From contig JAFXHX010000010.1 in the NCBI GenBank assembly GCA_017536205.1, positions 1 through 64,000 on the forward strand: DNA of 64,000 bases, given 5' to 3'. The position numbers and the translations under genes are program-made. Within the stretch, counting starts at the first letter, position 1. Every line of letters starts with the position of its first letter. This DNA is from Clostridia bacterium (GTDB lineage: Bacteria; Bacillota; Clostridia; Christensenellales; Borkfalkiaceae). The notes beneath the pieces were generated by a model. The model was not told the origin of the DNA. It was given only the letters and a program-made list of their open reading frames with translations, and made no database searches. Shown here in pieces: positions 35,857 to 45,724 of the stretch.

Positions 35857-37098
35857 ATGGATAGGGCTAAACTTGAAATACTTGCCGATAGCGCTAAATA
35901 CGACGTTTCGTGTTCATCATCTGGAAGTTCAAGAAGAAACGTGGGTGGGCTTGGAAACGCTTGTTCAGCGGGGATTTGCCACTCGTTCACGCAAGACGGC
36001 AGGTGCATTTCGCTACTTAAAATACTTATGACTAACGATTGCGTTTACGACTGCGAGTACTGTGTAAATAGGCGAAGTAACGACGTTAAAAGGGCTATTG
36101 CCACGCCCGACGAGATTTGCACGCTTACCGTTGAGTTTTACAAACGCAATTACATTGAAGGGTTATTTTTGTCGTCTGCCGTATACAAAAACCCCGATTA
36201 CACTATGGAATTACTGCTTGAAACGGTAATAAAATTAAGAAAATTATACGGTTTTCACGGGTATATTCACCTTAAAGGAATACCCGGCGCAGACCAAGCG
36301 CTTATAATGCGAGCGGGCGAATACGTTGACAGAATGAGTTTTAATATTGAACTTCCTAGCGAAAAGAGTTTAAGACTGCTTGCCCCGCAAAAAACTAAAA
36401 AGAATATACTAACCCCCATTTCTATGATTTACGGGGAAAAAGACGCCGACAAAAGTAAAAAAAGCAGGTTTTTACCTGCTGGGCAAACTACGCAAATGAT
36501 AATAGGCGCTAGCCCCGAAAGCGACGGGCACGTTTTGCGCCTTACCGAAGGGCTTTACAACAAATATCAACTTAAAAGAGTTTATTATTCTTCTTACGTT
36601 CCCGTAATTAAAAGTAATATTTTGCCAAGCGTTCCAACGGGACTTCTTCGTGAGCATAGGCTTTATCAGGCGGACTGGCTTATTAGGTTTTACGGGTTTA
36701 AGGTTGACGAACTAGTTTCGCCAAACGAAAACTTATCAACCGAATACGACCCTAAATGCGCTTGGGCGTTAAAACACCCCGAACTATTCCCACTAGACGT
36801 TAACACCGCACCGCTTGAAATGCTTATTAGAATACCCGGAATAGGCGTTAAAAGCGCACACAAAATTATATCGGCAAGGCGTTACGGTAGGCTTACGCTT
36901 GAAGATTTTTTAACCATGAAAATACCGTTAAAGCGAGCAATACATTTTATTACGTTTACGGGTAAATACTTTGGCTATAAGACGGATAAAGCCATAACCA
37001 CTGCGCTTAAAGCAATAGAAACTAACGGGAGTTACCAGCAACTTACGCTATTTTCTTCGCCCGAAGTTTTAAGTTCGGTTTTAAGGGGTGAATTATGA
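35857..37098 (+). CDS. putative DNA modification/repair radical SAM protein (TIGR03916-like)
   Basis: This 413-residue protein has a radical-SAM cluster motif C62-V-Y-D-C66-E-Y-C69, further cysteines upstream (C19, C36, C41, C50) that could bind a second metal site, a barrel region, and a C-terminal helix-hairpin-helix DNA-binding segment (LIRIPGIGVKSAHKI, about 323-337). The layout matches the family annotated as putative DNA modification/repair radical SAM protein. The reaction is unknown. Its ATG has GGAG 8 nt upstream, and its 3' end overlaps the next gene by 4 nt. Two SOS boxes at the promoter predict induction by DNA damage. Confidence 0.88.
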   Translation: MDRAKLEILADSAKYDVSCSSSGSSRRNVGGLGNACSAGICHSFTQDGRCISLLKILMTNDCVYDCEYCVNRRSNDVKRAIATPDEICTLTVEFYKRNYIEGLFLSSAVYKNPDYTMELLLETVIKLRKLYGFHGYIHLKGIPGADQALIMRAGEYVDRMSFNIELPSEKSLRLLAPQKTKKNILTPISMIYGEKDADKSKKSRFLPAGQTTQMIIGASPESDGHVLRLTEGLYNKYQLKRVYYSSYVPVIKSNILPSVPTGLLREHRLYQADWLIRFYGFKVDELVSPNENLSTEYDPKCAWALKHPELFPLDVNTAPLEMLIRIPGIGVKSAHKIISARRYGRLTLEDFLTMKIPLKRAIHFITFTGKYFGYKTDKAITTALKAIETNGSYQQLTLFSSPEVLSSVLRGEL

Positions 37099-37823
37099 TT
37101 TTTATTATTGACGGAAGTGCCGACGGGCTATTTACCGCCCTATTTAATTCGTATCTTTTAAAACAGTTTCCCACTGCCGTTTCTTGTGGCGACGTTCAAC
37201 TTTCAATAGACGACGAGTGCGTTGACGTTTTAACTAATAAAGATAAAGCGGACAGAGTTTTTAAAAAACTGCAAAAAATATTGCCAAATAGCGAAATAGA
37301 GCGAATATTTATTGCCTTAAAGCACGGCGACCCTGCAAAGTTTACCATAGTTTTCGAGTACTTAAAACTTATTGTTGACGAGAATAAAAACCTATCGCAA
37401 AAATATAGCGATAAAAGAGTTTTAAGGTTTGATAATTTAGTTCACCAAGTGCTAATTGAAGCGCACAGGTTTAAGGGCTTTATAAGATTTTCTAAAGCGC
37501 CTAACGGAATATATTACGCTAAATACGAGCCGGATAACGATATTACTTCACTAATACTACCCCACTTTAAGGAGAGATATAAAAATATGCCGTTTATTTT
37601 ACACGATATAAAGCACGACGTTTTAGCAGGCCACGCAAGCGGTAAAACTAAAATCGTTTGCAAAAAGATTAAAGCACTTGAAATTGAAGATGAGTTTTCT
37701 AGCCTTTTTAAAGCGTATTACAACGCAAGTTTCATTAAAGAACGTAAAAACGAAAAGTTAATGCGTGGTTTTATGCCAAAGCGTTACCACAAAAACCTAC
37801 CCGAAAAAGACGAACTGATTTAA
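37095..37823 (+). CDS. TIGR03915/DUF4130-type DNA metabolism protein
   Basis: This 242-residue protein belongs to the DUF4130 group that regularly follows TIGR03916 radical-SAM genes. It begins MIFIIDGSADGLFTALF and contains RFKGFIRFSKAPNGIYYAKYEPDND-like sequence with DIKHDVLAG, features shared by members that in some genomes are fused to uracil-DNA glycosylase. No catalytic motif is obvious to me. The 4-nt overlap with the radical-SAM gene indicates coupled translation, so the two proteins probably act together in repair or processing of modified bases. Confidence 0.85.
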   Translation: MIFIIDGSADGLFTALFNSYLLKQFPTAVSCGDVQLSIDDECVDVLTNKDKADRVFKKLQKILPNSEIERIFIALKHGDPAKFTIVFEYLKLIVDENKNLSQKYSDKRVLRFDNLVHQVLIEAHRFKGFIRFSKAPNGIYYAKYEPDNDITSLILPHFKERYKNMPFILHDIKHDVLAGHASGKTKIVCKKIKALEIEDEFSSLFKAYYNASFIKERKNEKLMRGFMPKRYHKNLPEKDELI

Positions 37824-37876
37824 AAATAAAAACGCAAGTGAAAACTTGCGTTAAATGGTAGCCCCAAGGGGAATTG
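37822..37876. repeat. 55-bp direct repeat, copy A (partial tRNA-Glu 3' end plus terminator)
   Basis: Identical to 38012-38066 at an offset of 190 bp. It contains the terminator stem (37831-37839 with 37844-37852) and the last 20 or so bases of tRNA-Glu including the CCA end, but no tRNA body follows. It looks like an att-type duplication or the remains of a second tRNA gene. Confidence 0.9.
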
Positions 37877-38011
37877 CTCCGTTTAGCAAACGCTAAACTA
37901 TCACGCCTGTGTGGCAAACAGTGGGTGTCCACTGTTTGTCGGCAACTAATTTAGATATTTAAACTTTTAAGTTGCCGATGCCCACCCGTTCAATTCCCCC
38001 TGTATTCTTAC
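37877..38011. other. 135-bp structured insert at the tRNA-Glu 3' end
   Basis: The insert holds three hairpins: 37881-37887 with 37892-37898 (7 bp), 37915-37924 with 37929-37938 (10 bp, 4-nt loop) and 37940-37947 with 37970-37977 (8 bp). An outer 9-bp pairing, GGGGAATTG (37868-37876) with CAATTCCCC (37991-37999), closes the whole and reuses the tRNA T-arm sequence. It has no supported reading frame. It could be a small terminal-inverted-repeat element, a structured RNA, or a decayed integrated element. Confidence 0.65.
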
Positions 38012-38066
38012 AAAAATAAAAACGCAAGTGAAAACTTGCGTTAAATGGTAGCCCCAAGGGGAATTG
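38012..38066. repeat. 55-bp direct repeat, copy B (tRNA-Glu 3' end plus terminator)
   Basis: The intact-locus copy of the repeat at 37822-37876. It covers the end of the functional tRNA-Glu and its minus-strand terminator stem (38021-38029 with 38034-38042), which is preceded by an A-rich stretch reading as U. Confidence 0.9.
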
Positions 38067-38120
38067 AACCCCTGATTGTGCCTTGAGAGGGCACCGTCTT
38101 AACCTCTTGACCATGAGGCC
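38046..38120 (-). tRNA. tRNA-Glu (anticodon CTC)
   Basis: A 75-nt cloverleaf on the minus strand runs from GGCCTCA to an encoded CCA. The anticodon stem is GTGCC with GGCAC around the loop CTCTCAA, giving anticodon CTC (Glu, GAG codons). The T arm AGGGG-TTCAATT-CCCCT is perfect. The acceptor stem pairs with two G-U wobbles, including G1-U72. A plausible promoter is at 38140-38168. Confidence 0.93.
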
Positions 38121-38139
38121 GAATATTCTTAACGCAACT

Positions 38140-38168
38140 ATATTATCATTTTTATGCGAAAAATGCAA
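38140..38168 (-). promoter_or_regulatory. tRNA-Glu promoter
   Basis: On the minus strand, TTGCAT (38163-38168), a 17-nt spacer and TAATAT (38140-38145), 20 nt before the mature tRNA 5' end. Confidence 0.55.
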
Positions 38169-38188
38169 ACGTTTTTTAGGGTTTGGTT

Positions 38189-38220
38189 AAAAAAATACGG
38201 CAGGTAATTCTGCCGTATTT
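38189..38220 (-). terminator. terminator of the two-component operon
   Basis: An 11-bp stem (38193-38203 with 38210-38220) has a 6-nt loop; the A run at 38189-38195 reads as a U tract downstream of the membrane-protein gene. Confidence 0.9.
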
Positions 38221-38221
38221 T

Positions 38222-39250
38222 TTATTCGTAATTTTCGGCGCGTATTGCCGAGTTTACCGCATTATATAGTAGCATTGCCGTTATAAATATAGAAATACCG
38301 TTATATATAACGTTTAAGTAAATAAAGGGCGACTCGATATTAGATAAAACGTAAGTTACAATGCAAAATAGCGTTATAAATATAGAGTTTAATACCCTAT
38401 CTTTTTTAGTTAAAAAGTCGTTTTGGAATATTTCGGTAATTATTATAACTAGCGACATAAACAAGCACGGTTTGTACACCGAGTTTTTAACTATTCCTTC
38501 TAGTAGTGAAGTTGCCGATTTAGCAATAAAATCTTTAACGTTTATAATTGCACCAACCGTTTCGTTGGTAACGCCAACGTTAACTGAAATAAATAGTTCG
38601 GAAAAATTATCGCTTATTCCCCTTGCCATTGCATAGCCACCAGATATTACCGTTGCAATTAATATAATTGACATAACCGATTTTGGACGGCGATATTTAA
38701 CAACTATTAAGCACGATAGCATAGTAATAGTTAGTTCTATTATAGAACGAACGGTAGTTATGCCTATACTACTATTGAAAAAAGGCTCTAATAACGTTTC
38801 GCTTATAAGCGAACATAAAACGAAATCGCTAACCCCAACGAATAAAAACAACGAAATGCTTGAAAACGAGTATTTTTCACGAGTTTCTAGCGAAAAAATA
38901 AAATACATAAATATTAGCGGTAACGACGTGCCTATAACGCAAACTGCAAGTTCTAATAAATACATTTTGTTTAAAAACACGCTTGCAACTGCAAGTAAAA
39001 CGCCGAATAACGTTAGTATTATTGCAAAGAAAACGCTATCCATTAGTTTAGGTCTTGGCGCTAATATCGTTTTTTCGGCAACAATACCGCCACCCGTTTC
39101 GTTAAGTTCTTCAATTATAAAATCAACAGCGCGCCTTTCATCGCTAGCGTGCTTTTTTACGGTTGATTTTTTACTGCCAGCCGAGTATTTATTAACAGTT
39201 TTATCATTTTTAGCGCTATCGTTACTAACTCTTAAATATTCGTTATTCAT
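38222..39250 (-). CDS. multi-pass membrane protein of unknown function
   Basis: This 342-residue protein has a soluble, lysine/serine-rich N-terminal part (about 1-70) and about eight hydrophobic helices from residue 72 to the C-terminus. No enzyme or transporter signature is recognised. It overlaps the end of the histidine kinase gene, with an AAGG ribosome binding site inside that gene fixing the ATG at 39250 (a GTG at 39259 is the alternative). Third gene of the response-regulator/kinase operon, so it may be a sensor accessory or the system's target; this is inference. Confidence 0.75.
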   Translation of the reverse strand: MNNEYLRVSNDSAKNDKTVNKYSAGSKKSTVKKHASDERRAVDFIIEELNETGGGIVAEKTILAPRPKLMDSVFFAIILTLFGVLLAVASVFLNKMYLLELAVCVIGTSLPLIFMYFIFSLETREKYSFSSISLFLFVGVSDFVLCSLISETLLEPFFNSSIGITTVRSIIELTITMLSCLIVVKYRRPKSVMSIILIATVISGGYAMARGISDNFSELFISVNVGVTNETVGAIINVKDFIAKSATSLLEGIVKNSVYKPCLFMSLVIIITEIFQNDFLTKKDRVLNSIFITLFCIVTYVLSNIESPFIYLNVIYNGISIFITAMLLYNAVNSAIRAENYE

Positions 39251-40673
39251 TTTTGTCACCTTCTACAATAACGTTAAACTTTACGAAAAAGTTAGTTCCT
39301 AGCCCTTCTTTAGAAAGAACGCCGTATTCAAGTTCGTGAATATCGAAAACTGCTTTTACGATAGACAAGCCTAGCCCCGTTCCTTTTACGGTTCTTTTAT
39401 GAGTTTCGCTATAACGGTAATATTTTTCCCAAATAGTTTCTAGTTTCTCGCTATCGATGCCTTTACCACTATCAATAATTTCAAGGGTAGCAATGCCGTT
39501 TTCGGTTGTTAAAAACACTTTAACGGTTTTATCTTCGCCGGTATAGTTAATTGCGTTGCCTATAAGGTTATAAACTGCTTGTTCAATTTTTTGCTCGTCG
39601 CCTTTAACGAACACGTTTTCTTCTATACTTTTTTCAAAAGTGTAACCCTTTTCTATCATAACGTCGTCGAAACGATAAATAACGGTTTCAACAAGTTCGC
39701 TTAAATTAAAGCATTTAACGGTTAACTCTTCGGCGTTTGCTTGTAGTTTAGAAAGGTTTAAAATATCGTTTACAAGAAGTGTTAACCTATCGCTTTCATC
39801 TATAATAACTTTTGTGTGTTTATCGCGCTTTTCTTTATTATCGCCCGATATATCTTTAATCATTTCGGCGTAAGCCTTTATCATAGTGAGCGGTGTTTTA
39901 AGGTCGTGCGAAACGTTGGCGAGTAAGTCTTTTTGAAGTTTACCCGTTTTGTTAACTTCAACTTTTGCCTTATTTAAAGCGTTTGCAAGTTCATCCATTT
40001 CGGCGTAAGTTCCCGAAGTGAAAACAACTTCATCGTCACCTTTTGCCCACTTTTCTGCTACGGCGCTCATATCGTTTATGGGTTTTGATATGCTATTCGA
40101 TATAAGATAAGATATAAAAAGCGAAATTGAAGTAACGACTACTGCAACTAATAAGAGTTGTTCTCTTAAAACGTTAACGGCGTCTTGCGCGTAACTTGCA
40201 CCCGAAGATAAAATTAAATATCTCGTTCCTTGAAAAGTGCTAATTTCTCTTGCGGTAAAAACTATTATAGAGCCTGCAAAACTGCCTTCGCCCGTATATT
40301 GAGCAAGGTTTTTAACGTTCATTTCTTCAATTACCGATAAAATTGCAACGTGGTAAGGGTTATCTTCGTTATATTTAACGCTACTTGGGTAAATAAAGCC
40401 TATTTCGCCTTGCATTGAATAAACTAGCGACACTGAAACGCCCGAATCTTTAAGCGTTAAAACGTGTTCTTCTCTAATTTCGCCCGAACTAGTATATTCG
40501 TTACTTATAATGTCGGCGTAGGCGTTCATTGTTTCGCCTTTTACTTTTTGGTAATTGTATTCAAAAAACACCGTCTGAAGTAGCCATATTAGCGAAACCA
40601 ACAAGACGGTGAATATTACGAAATATATCCATATTCTGTTACGGAGTTTATTTAGTTTTAACTTTGATATCAT
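39243..40673 (-). CDS. membrane sensor histidine kinase
   Basis: This 476-residue kinase has two membrane helices (about 14-35 and 172-193) around an extracytoplasmic sensor of about 135 residues, a HAMP linker, a HisKA domain with phospho-acceptor H256 (SHDLKTP), and a HATPase domain with N-box NAINYTG, G1 DSGKGID and G2 GTGLGLSI. It pairs with the OmpR-type regulator just upstream (4-nt overlap). The stimulus cannot be read from the sequence. Confidence 0.93.
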   Translation of the reverse strand: MISKLKLNKLRNRIWIYFVIFTVLLVSLIWLLQTVFFEYNYQKVKGETMNAYADIISNEYTSSGEIREEHVLTLKDSGVSVSLVYSMQGEIGFIYPSSVKYNEDNPYHVAILSVIEEMNVKNLAQYTGEGSFAGSIIVFTAREISTFQGTRYLILSSGASYAQDAVNVLREQLLLVAVVVTSISLFISYLISNSISKPINDMSAVAEKWAKGDDEVVFTSGTYAEMDELANALNKAKVEVNKTGKLQKDLLANVSHDLKTPLTMIKAYAEMIKDISGDNKEKRDKHTKVIIDESDRLTLLVNDILNLSKLQANAEELTVKCFNLSELVETVIYRFDDVMIEKGYTFEKSIEENVFVKGDEQKIEQAVYNLIGNAINYTGEDKTVKVFLTTENGIATLEIIDSGKGIDSEKLETIWEKYYRYSETHKRTVKGTGLGLSIVKAVFDIHELEYGVLSKEGLGTNFFVKFNVIVEGDKNE

Positions 40674-41341
40674 ACTTCAAACTTGTAGCCAACGCTACGA
40701 AGGGTTATAATAAACTTGCGATATTCTTTAAGATTTTGGCGAAGCATTTTAACGTGCGTGTCAACCGTTCTATCGTCACCGTAATAGTCGTAACCCCAAA
40801 CTTCACGCAAAAGTTTTTCGCGAGAGAGCGCTAAGCCTATGTTTTTTACAAAGTAAAAAAGAAGTTCGTATTCTTTGGGGGTAAGCACTGCTTTTTCACC
40901 GTTAACGTAAACGTTTCTACCTGCAAAATCAACGATTAATCCTTCAAACCTAACTTCGTCAACGTTAGTAGTAATCGTAGCGTCGGTACGCTTTATTACG
41001 GCGTTAACCCTAGCCATAACTTCTTTTGGAGAAAAGGGCTTAACAACGTAATCGTCTGCGCCGAGTTCAAAACCAAAGAGTTTATCGTATTCTTCGGTGC
41101 GAGCAGATAACATTATTACGGGAATATCTTTAATTTTTTTAATTTCCTTAACTGCCGAAAAACCATCGAGTTTTGGCATCATAACGTCCATAATAATAAG
41201 GTCGAAATTATCTTCTTTGCACATTTTAACGGCTTCCATACCGTCGCGCGCTTCGCAAGTTTCGTAACCTTCGAATTCGGCGTATTCTTTAAGGACTTCT
41301 CTTATTTTATCTTCATCATCAACTATAAGTATTTTTTTCAT
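40670..41341 (-). CDS. OmpR/PhoB-family response regulator
   Basis: This 223-residue regulator has a receiver domain with acidic D9-D10 pocket, phospho-acceptor D52 (IIMDVMMP), conserved Ser/Thr (MLSARTEE) and Lys (VVKPFSP), followed by a winged-helix DNA-binding domain (about 128-223; LTPKEYELLFYFV, VDTHVKMLRQNL). AAGGAG precedes the ATG. First gene of the operon with the kinase and the membrane protein. Confidence 0.95.
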   Translation of the reverse strand: MKKILIVDDEDKIREVLKEYAEFEGYETCEARDGMEAVKMCKEDNFDLIIMDVMMPKLDGFSAVKEIKKIKDIPVIMLSARTEEYDKLFGFELGADDYVVKPFSPKEVMARVNAVIKRTDATITTNVDEVRFEGLIVDFAGRNVYVNGEKAVLTPKEYELLFYFVKNIGLALSREKLLREVWGYDYYGDDRTVDTHVKMLRQNLKEYRKFIITLRSVGYKFEV

Positions 41342-41417
41342 AATTGCTCCTTTTATAAGAAGATGATAGCATCTAGTTATATTGAGTATAAAATAATCGT
41401 GTGAAAACTGTGTGAAA

Positions 41418-42113
41418 TTATAGGCTTTTTTCAGTAATTATTCCGTTTTCTTGGGTTAAAAGGTAGGCGTTATTACCACTTGATACCGTTTTTTCAAAAA
41501 CGCCGTTTTTAAACACCAAGGCGCAATCATCGCATACGGCGTAAACGCTATTTACGCTCATTGTAACCATTGCGCTTTTAAGGTCTTTTTCACGAAGGTT
41601 ATAGTGCGGGCACATACTTCCGTTTATTAAACCAAGACCTTTATAAAACTTATATTCGTTTGATGCGCCCGAGAGTATTTCGCTATCGGTGTACATATTT
41701 TCAAACCAGCATACTGCGCCTGCCGACCTACCTGCTAAAATAACGCCGTTATCGTAAGCGCTTATTATCTTTTGAGTTAGCCCGCGCTCTTGCCACTTTT
41801 TAAGCATATATAAGGTATCGCCACCTGAAACGTAAATAAAATCGGCTTTAGAAAGTTTTTCATCGATTTTCTCGCTAGTCGTTTCAACCTTTTCAAGAAG
41901 CAAACAATCTGCCTTTATATTAAAAACCGAAGTGTAAGTTTTTCTAAACGTGTTAAAAGCGGGCATAAAATCGTGCGAAGCAGTGCCTATATATAGCCCA
42001 ACTGCACGCCTATCACCTGCACGCTCTTTTGCAAGATTTGCAATATATTCGTCAATTTTCAAAGTGGTTTTAAGGCGCATATCGCCCCCACCTATAGCAA
42101 CTAAAGTTTTCAT
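41418..42113 (-). CDS. pepE: peptidase E-like serine hydrolase (peptidase S51 family)
   Basis: This 231-residue cytoplasmic protein has the S51 fold signatures: the N-terminal IGGGD, YVSGGDTLYML, the nucleophile elbow AGRSAGAVCW (catalytic Ser), and CPHYNLRE with the conserved His. Peptidase E cleaves Asp-X dipeptides; related S51 members have other roles, so substrate is tentative. The ATG at 42113 fits the family start (MKTLVAIGGG). It has no ribosome binding site, and a TTTACA-17-TATAAT promoter ends 6 nt before it, so the mRNA is probably leaderless. An ATG at 42131 also lacks a ribosome binding site. Confidence 0.85.
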   Translation of the reverse strand: MKTLVAIGGGDMRLKTTLKIDEYIANLAKERAGDRRAVGLYIGTASHDFMPAFNTFRKTYTSVFNIKADCLLLEKVETTSEKIDEKLSKADFIYVSGGDTLYMLKKWQERGLTQKIISAYDNGVILAGRSAGAVCWFENMYTDSEILSGASNEYKFYKGLGLINGSMCPHYNLREKDLKSAMVTMSVNSVYAVCDDCALVFKNGVFEKTVSSGNNAYLLTQENGIITEKSL

Positions 42114-42119
42114 ATTTTT

Positions 42120-43629
<1,510 letters not shown>

Positions 43630-43635
43630 TAAATT

Positions 43636-43664
43636 AAAAAGCGAAGTTTTTCTTCGCTTTTTTT
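43636..43664 (+). terminator. gdhA terminator
   Basis: An 11-bp stem (43636-43646 with 43652-43662) with a 5-nt loop and a run of T. Confidence 0.9.
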
Positions 43665-43673
43665 ATAATTTTT

Positions 43674-44400
43674 ATGAAAAAAGTTACAAACTATTTAGAA
43701 AACATAATTAAAAAACTTAATATTCCTTACGTTGACGTAGCAGTTGCAAAAGGCTATGATACGGTTTATAGGCACGTTATAAACGGAGATAAAAGCGAAA
43801 AACTACTTATGTTTTCAATGTCTAAACCGATAACGGCAGTTGCTACTTTATTAGCAGTTCAAAAAGGCATAATTAGTTTTAGCGACCCCGTTTCAAAATA
43901 CCTACCCTTTGTTAGTAACGCTTTTTTACTTGAAAACGGCGTAAAGGTTAAACCTAAAACTAAAATTACCGTTTATAGCCTTATTACTATGACGTCTGGG
44001 CTTGACTACGTTTTAGAAACGCCCGAAGTTGAAAACGCCTTTATACGTAACGACCTAACCGATACCGTTACTGCACTAAAACTAAAATTATTATCACCAC
44101 TAGCGTGCGAGCCCAACACAAAGTTTTTATATAGCCTTTCGCACGACTTATTAGGTGCAGTTATTGAAGTTGCATCTAATAAACGCTTTGCAGATTTTGT
44201 TAAAGACGAACTGTTTATTCCCCTTGATATGAAAAACTCAACTTTTTCATATGTTGAGAGCGGGCTCTTATTTACTAGTTGACCCTATAAATAAAGTTTC
44301 GATAGTTATGGGCTTTAACCTAACGAACTGGCCGTTAATTTTTGACGGCTTACACCTTAAAATAGTTGAAAAGATTTATAAAGAACTTAAACTTAATTAA
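43674..44400 (+). pseudogene. beta-lactamase-like serine hydrolase, internally deleted and frameshifted
   Basis: The first reading frame (43674-44282, 202 residues) carries the class C/penicillin-binding-type SxxK motif (S48-M-S-K51) and YSLSHDLLGAVIE, then stops. Directly after, in the +1 frame, a fragment of about 39 codons (DPINKVSIVMGFNLTNWP... to the TAA at 44398-44400) reads like the extreme C-terminus of the same family. About 100-150 residues of the middle are missing, so the gene is probably dead. No ribosome binding site is visible upstream. Confidence 0.75.
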
Positions 44401-44411
44401 AAACCACATAT

Positions 44412-44442
44412 AAAAAACGCTTGGGAAAACCCAAGCGTTTTT
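44412..44442 (-). terminator. pfkA-pfp terminator
   Basis: A 13-bp stem (44413-44425 with 44430-44442) with a 4-nt loop lies just downstream of pfp; symmetric A and T runs make it bidirectional. Confidence 0.9.
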
Positions 44443-44445
44443 AAA

Positions 44446-45699
44446 TTATTTCTTTTCAACAAGAACTTTTTTAAGTTTAGCAAATCTAGGAAGACCGTCA
44501 ACGAGCGGAGCCTTAGAGTCGCCTTGAATAAGGGGAAGCGCATATTCAACGAATTCGTTAGAAATATAAGTACCGTCGTTAATAATCCATTCAAGTGGAA
44601 CGGTTTTTTCGGTGTTAGCGGCAAGTTTAAGGTTAACTAAACTATATTTGCATTTATAGTTGCCGTTTTTATCAACGTCACGCTTATAAACTACCATTTT
44701 GTCGGTAGTGCCACGGCAAGCGGCCTTAACTGCTTCACGACCTGCTCTAAACGCTTCTTCAACGTCAACTTTCGAAGCAAGGTGAGCACCACATCTTTGC
44801 ATAAGTGAAAGTTCGATTGCTCTAGTTTTAAAGCCCGTTTCTTGCTTAATAATATTTGCTAAAGTAGAGCCAACGCCACCAAGTTGAGCGTGACCGAAAC
44901 TATCTCTTGCAACTGCGCCTGCAACTTCGCAAATAAGGTTACCGTCTTTATCGTGAATACCTTCAGAAACAACTGCAATACACTTATTGTTGTTTTTAGC
45001 GCAAACTGCCTTAACGTCGCTAACGAACTTGTTAACGTCGAAAGCAACTTCAGGAAGGTAAATAAGGTCTGCACCTAAACCCTTGTGGCCTGCAAGTGCA
45101 GCGGCAGCAGTAAGCCAACCAGCGTTTCTACCCATAACTTCGATTACGCATACCATAGGAGTATCGTAAACCTTAGCGTCAAGGTTAATTTCCATAATGG
45201 TGGTTGCAATATATTTAGCAGCAGATGCGTAACCTGGGCAGTGGTCGGTACCGAAAAGGTCGTTATCAATGGTTTTGGGAACACCTATAACGTTGCAATC
45301 CCAACCAGATTTTTTAATGTATTTAGAAATCTTGTTGCAAGTGTCCATACTGTCGTTACCACCGTTGTAGAAGAAGTAACGAACGTTATATTTTTTAAAT
45401 ACTTCAACAATTCTCTTATAATCGGTATCGTCTTTTTTAGCGTCTTTAAGTTTATATCTTACCGAGCCAAGCGCCGAAGAAGGAGTGTTCTTTAAAAGTA
45501 AAAGTTCTTCCATATCTTCTTTAGAGATATCGTAAAAGTTTTCTTCTAAAACGCCTTTAATGCCGTGAGCCGCGCCGTAAACTGCGGTAATTTTATCTTG
45601 CTTTAACGCTTCGATAAATACGCCTGCCGCGCTTGAGTTAATAACGGAAGTAGGTCCGCCCGATTGTGCAAACATTGCTGCGCCAACTAGATTTTTCAT
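44446..45699 (-). CDS. pfp: pyrophosphate-dependent phosphofructokinase
   Basis: This 417-residue phosphofructokinase-family enzyme has GGNDS in the nucleotide site where ATP enzymes have GGDGT, and PKTIDND in place of PGTIDND; these two changes mark the PPi-dependent type. It would phosphorylate fructose-6-phosphate with pyrophosphate, reversibly. EVMGRNAGWLTAA is the substrate loop. It lies 25 nt after pfkA in the same unit, so both enzyme types are made together. Confidence 0.92.
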   Translation of the reverse strand: MKNLVGAAMFAQSGGPTSVINSSAAGVFIEALKQDKITAVYGAAHGIKGVLEENFYDISKEDMEELLLLKNTPSSALGSVRYKLKDAKKDDTDYKRIVEVFKKYNVRYFFYNGGNDSMDTCNKISKYIKKSGWDCNVIGVPKTIDNDLFGTDHCPGYASAAKYIATTIMEINLDAKVYDTPMVCVIEVMGRNAGWLTAAAALAGHKGLGADLIYLPEVAFDVNKFVSDVKAVCAKNNNKCIAVVSEGIHDKDGNLICEVAGAVARDSFGHAQLGGVGSTLANIIKQETGFKTRAIELSLMQRCGAHLASKVDVEEAFRAGREAVKAACRGTTDKMVVYKRDVDKNGNYKCKYSLVNLKLAANTEKTVPLEWIINDGTYISNEFVEYALPLIQGDSKAPLVDGLPRFAKLKKVLVEKK

Positions 45700-45724
45700 A
45701 ATTTTCTCCTTAATATATCAATTT

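Noticed and set aside
37959-38168. 69-codon minus-strand frame across tRNA-Glu
   Set aside because: It overlaps the functional tRNA and its promoter and has no ribosome binding site.
38760-39302. 180-codon plus-strand frame
   Set aside because: It is antisense to the membrane-protein and kinase genes, which have clear domains, coupled starts and a terminator.
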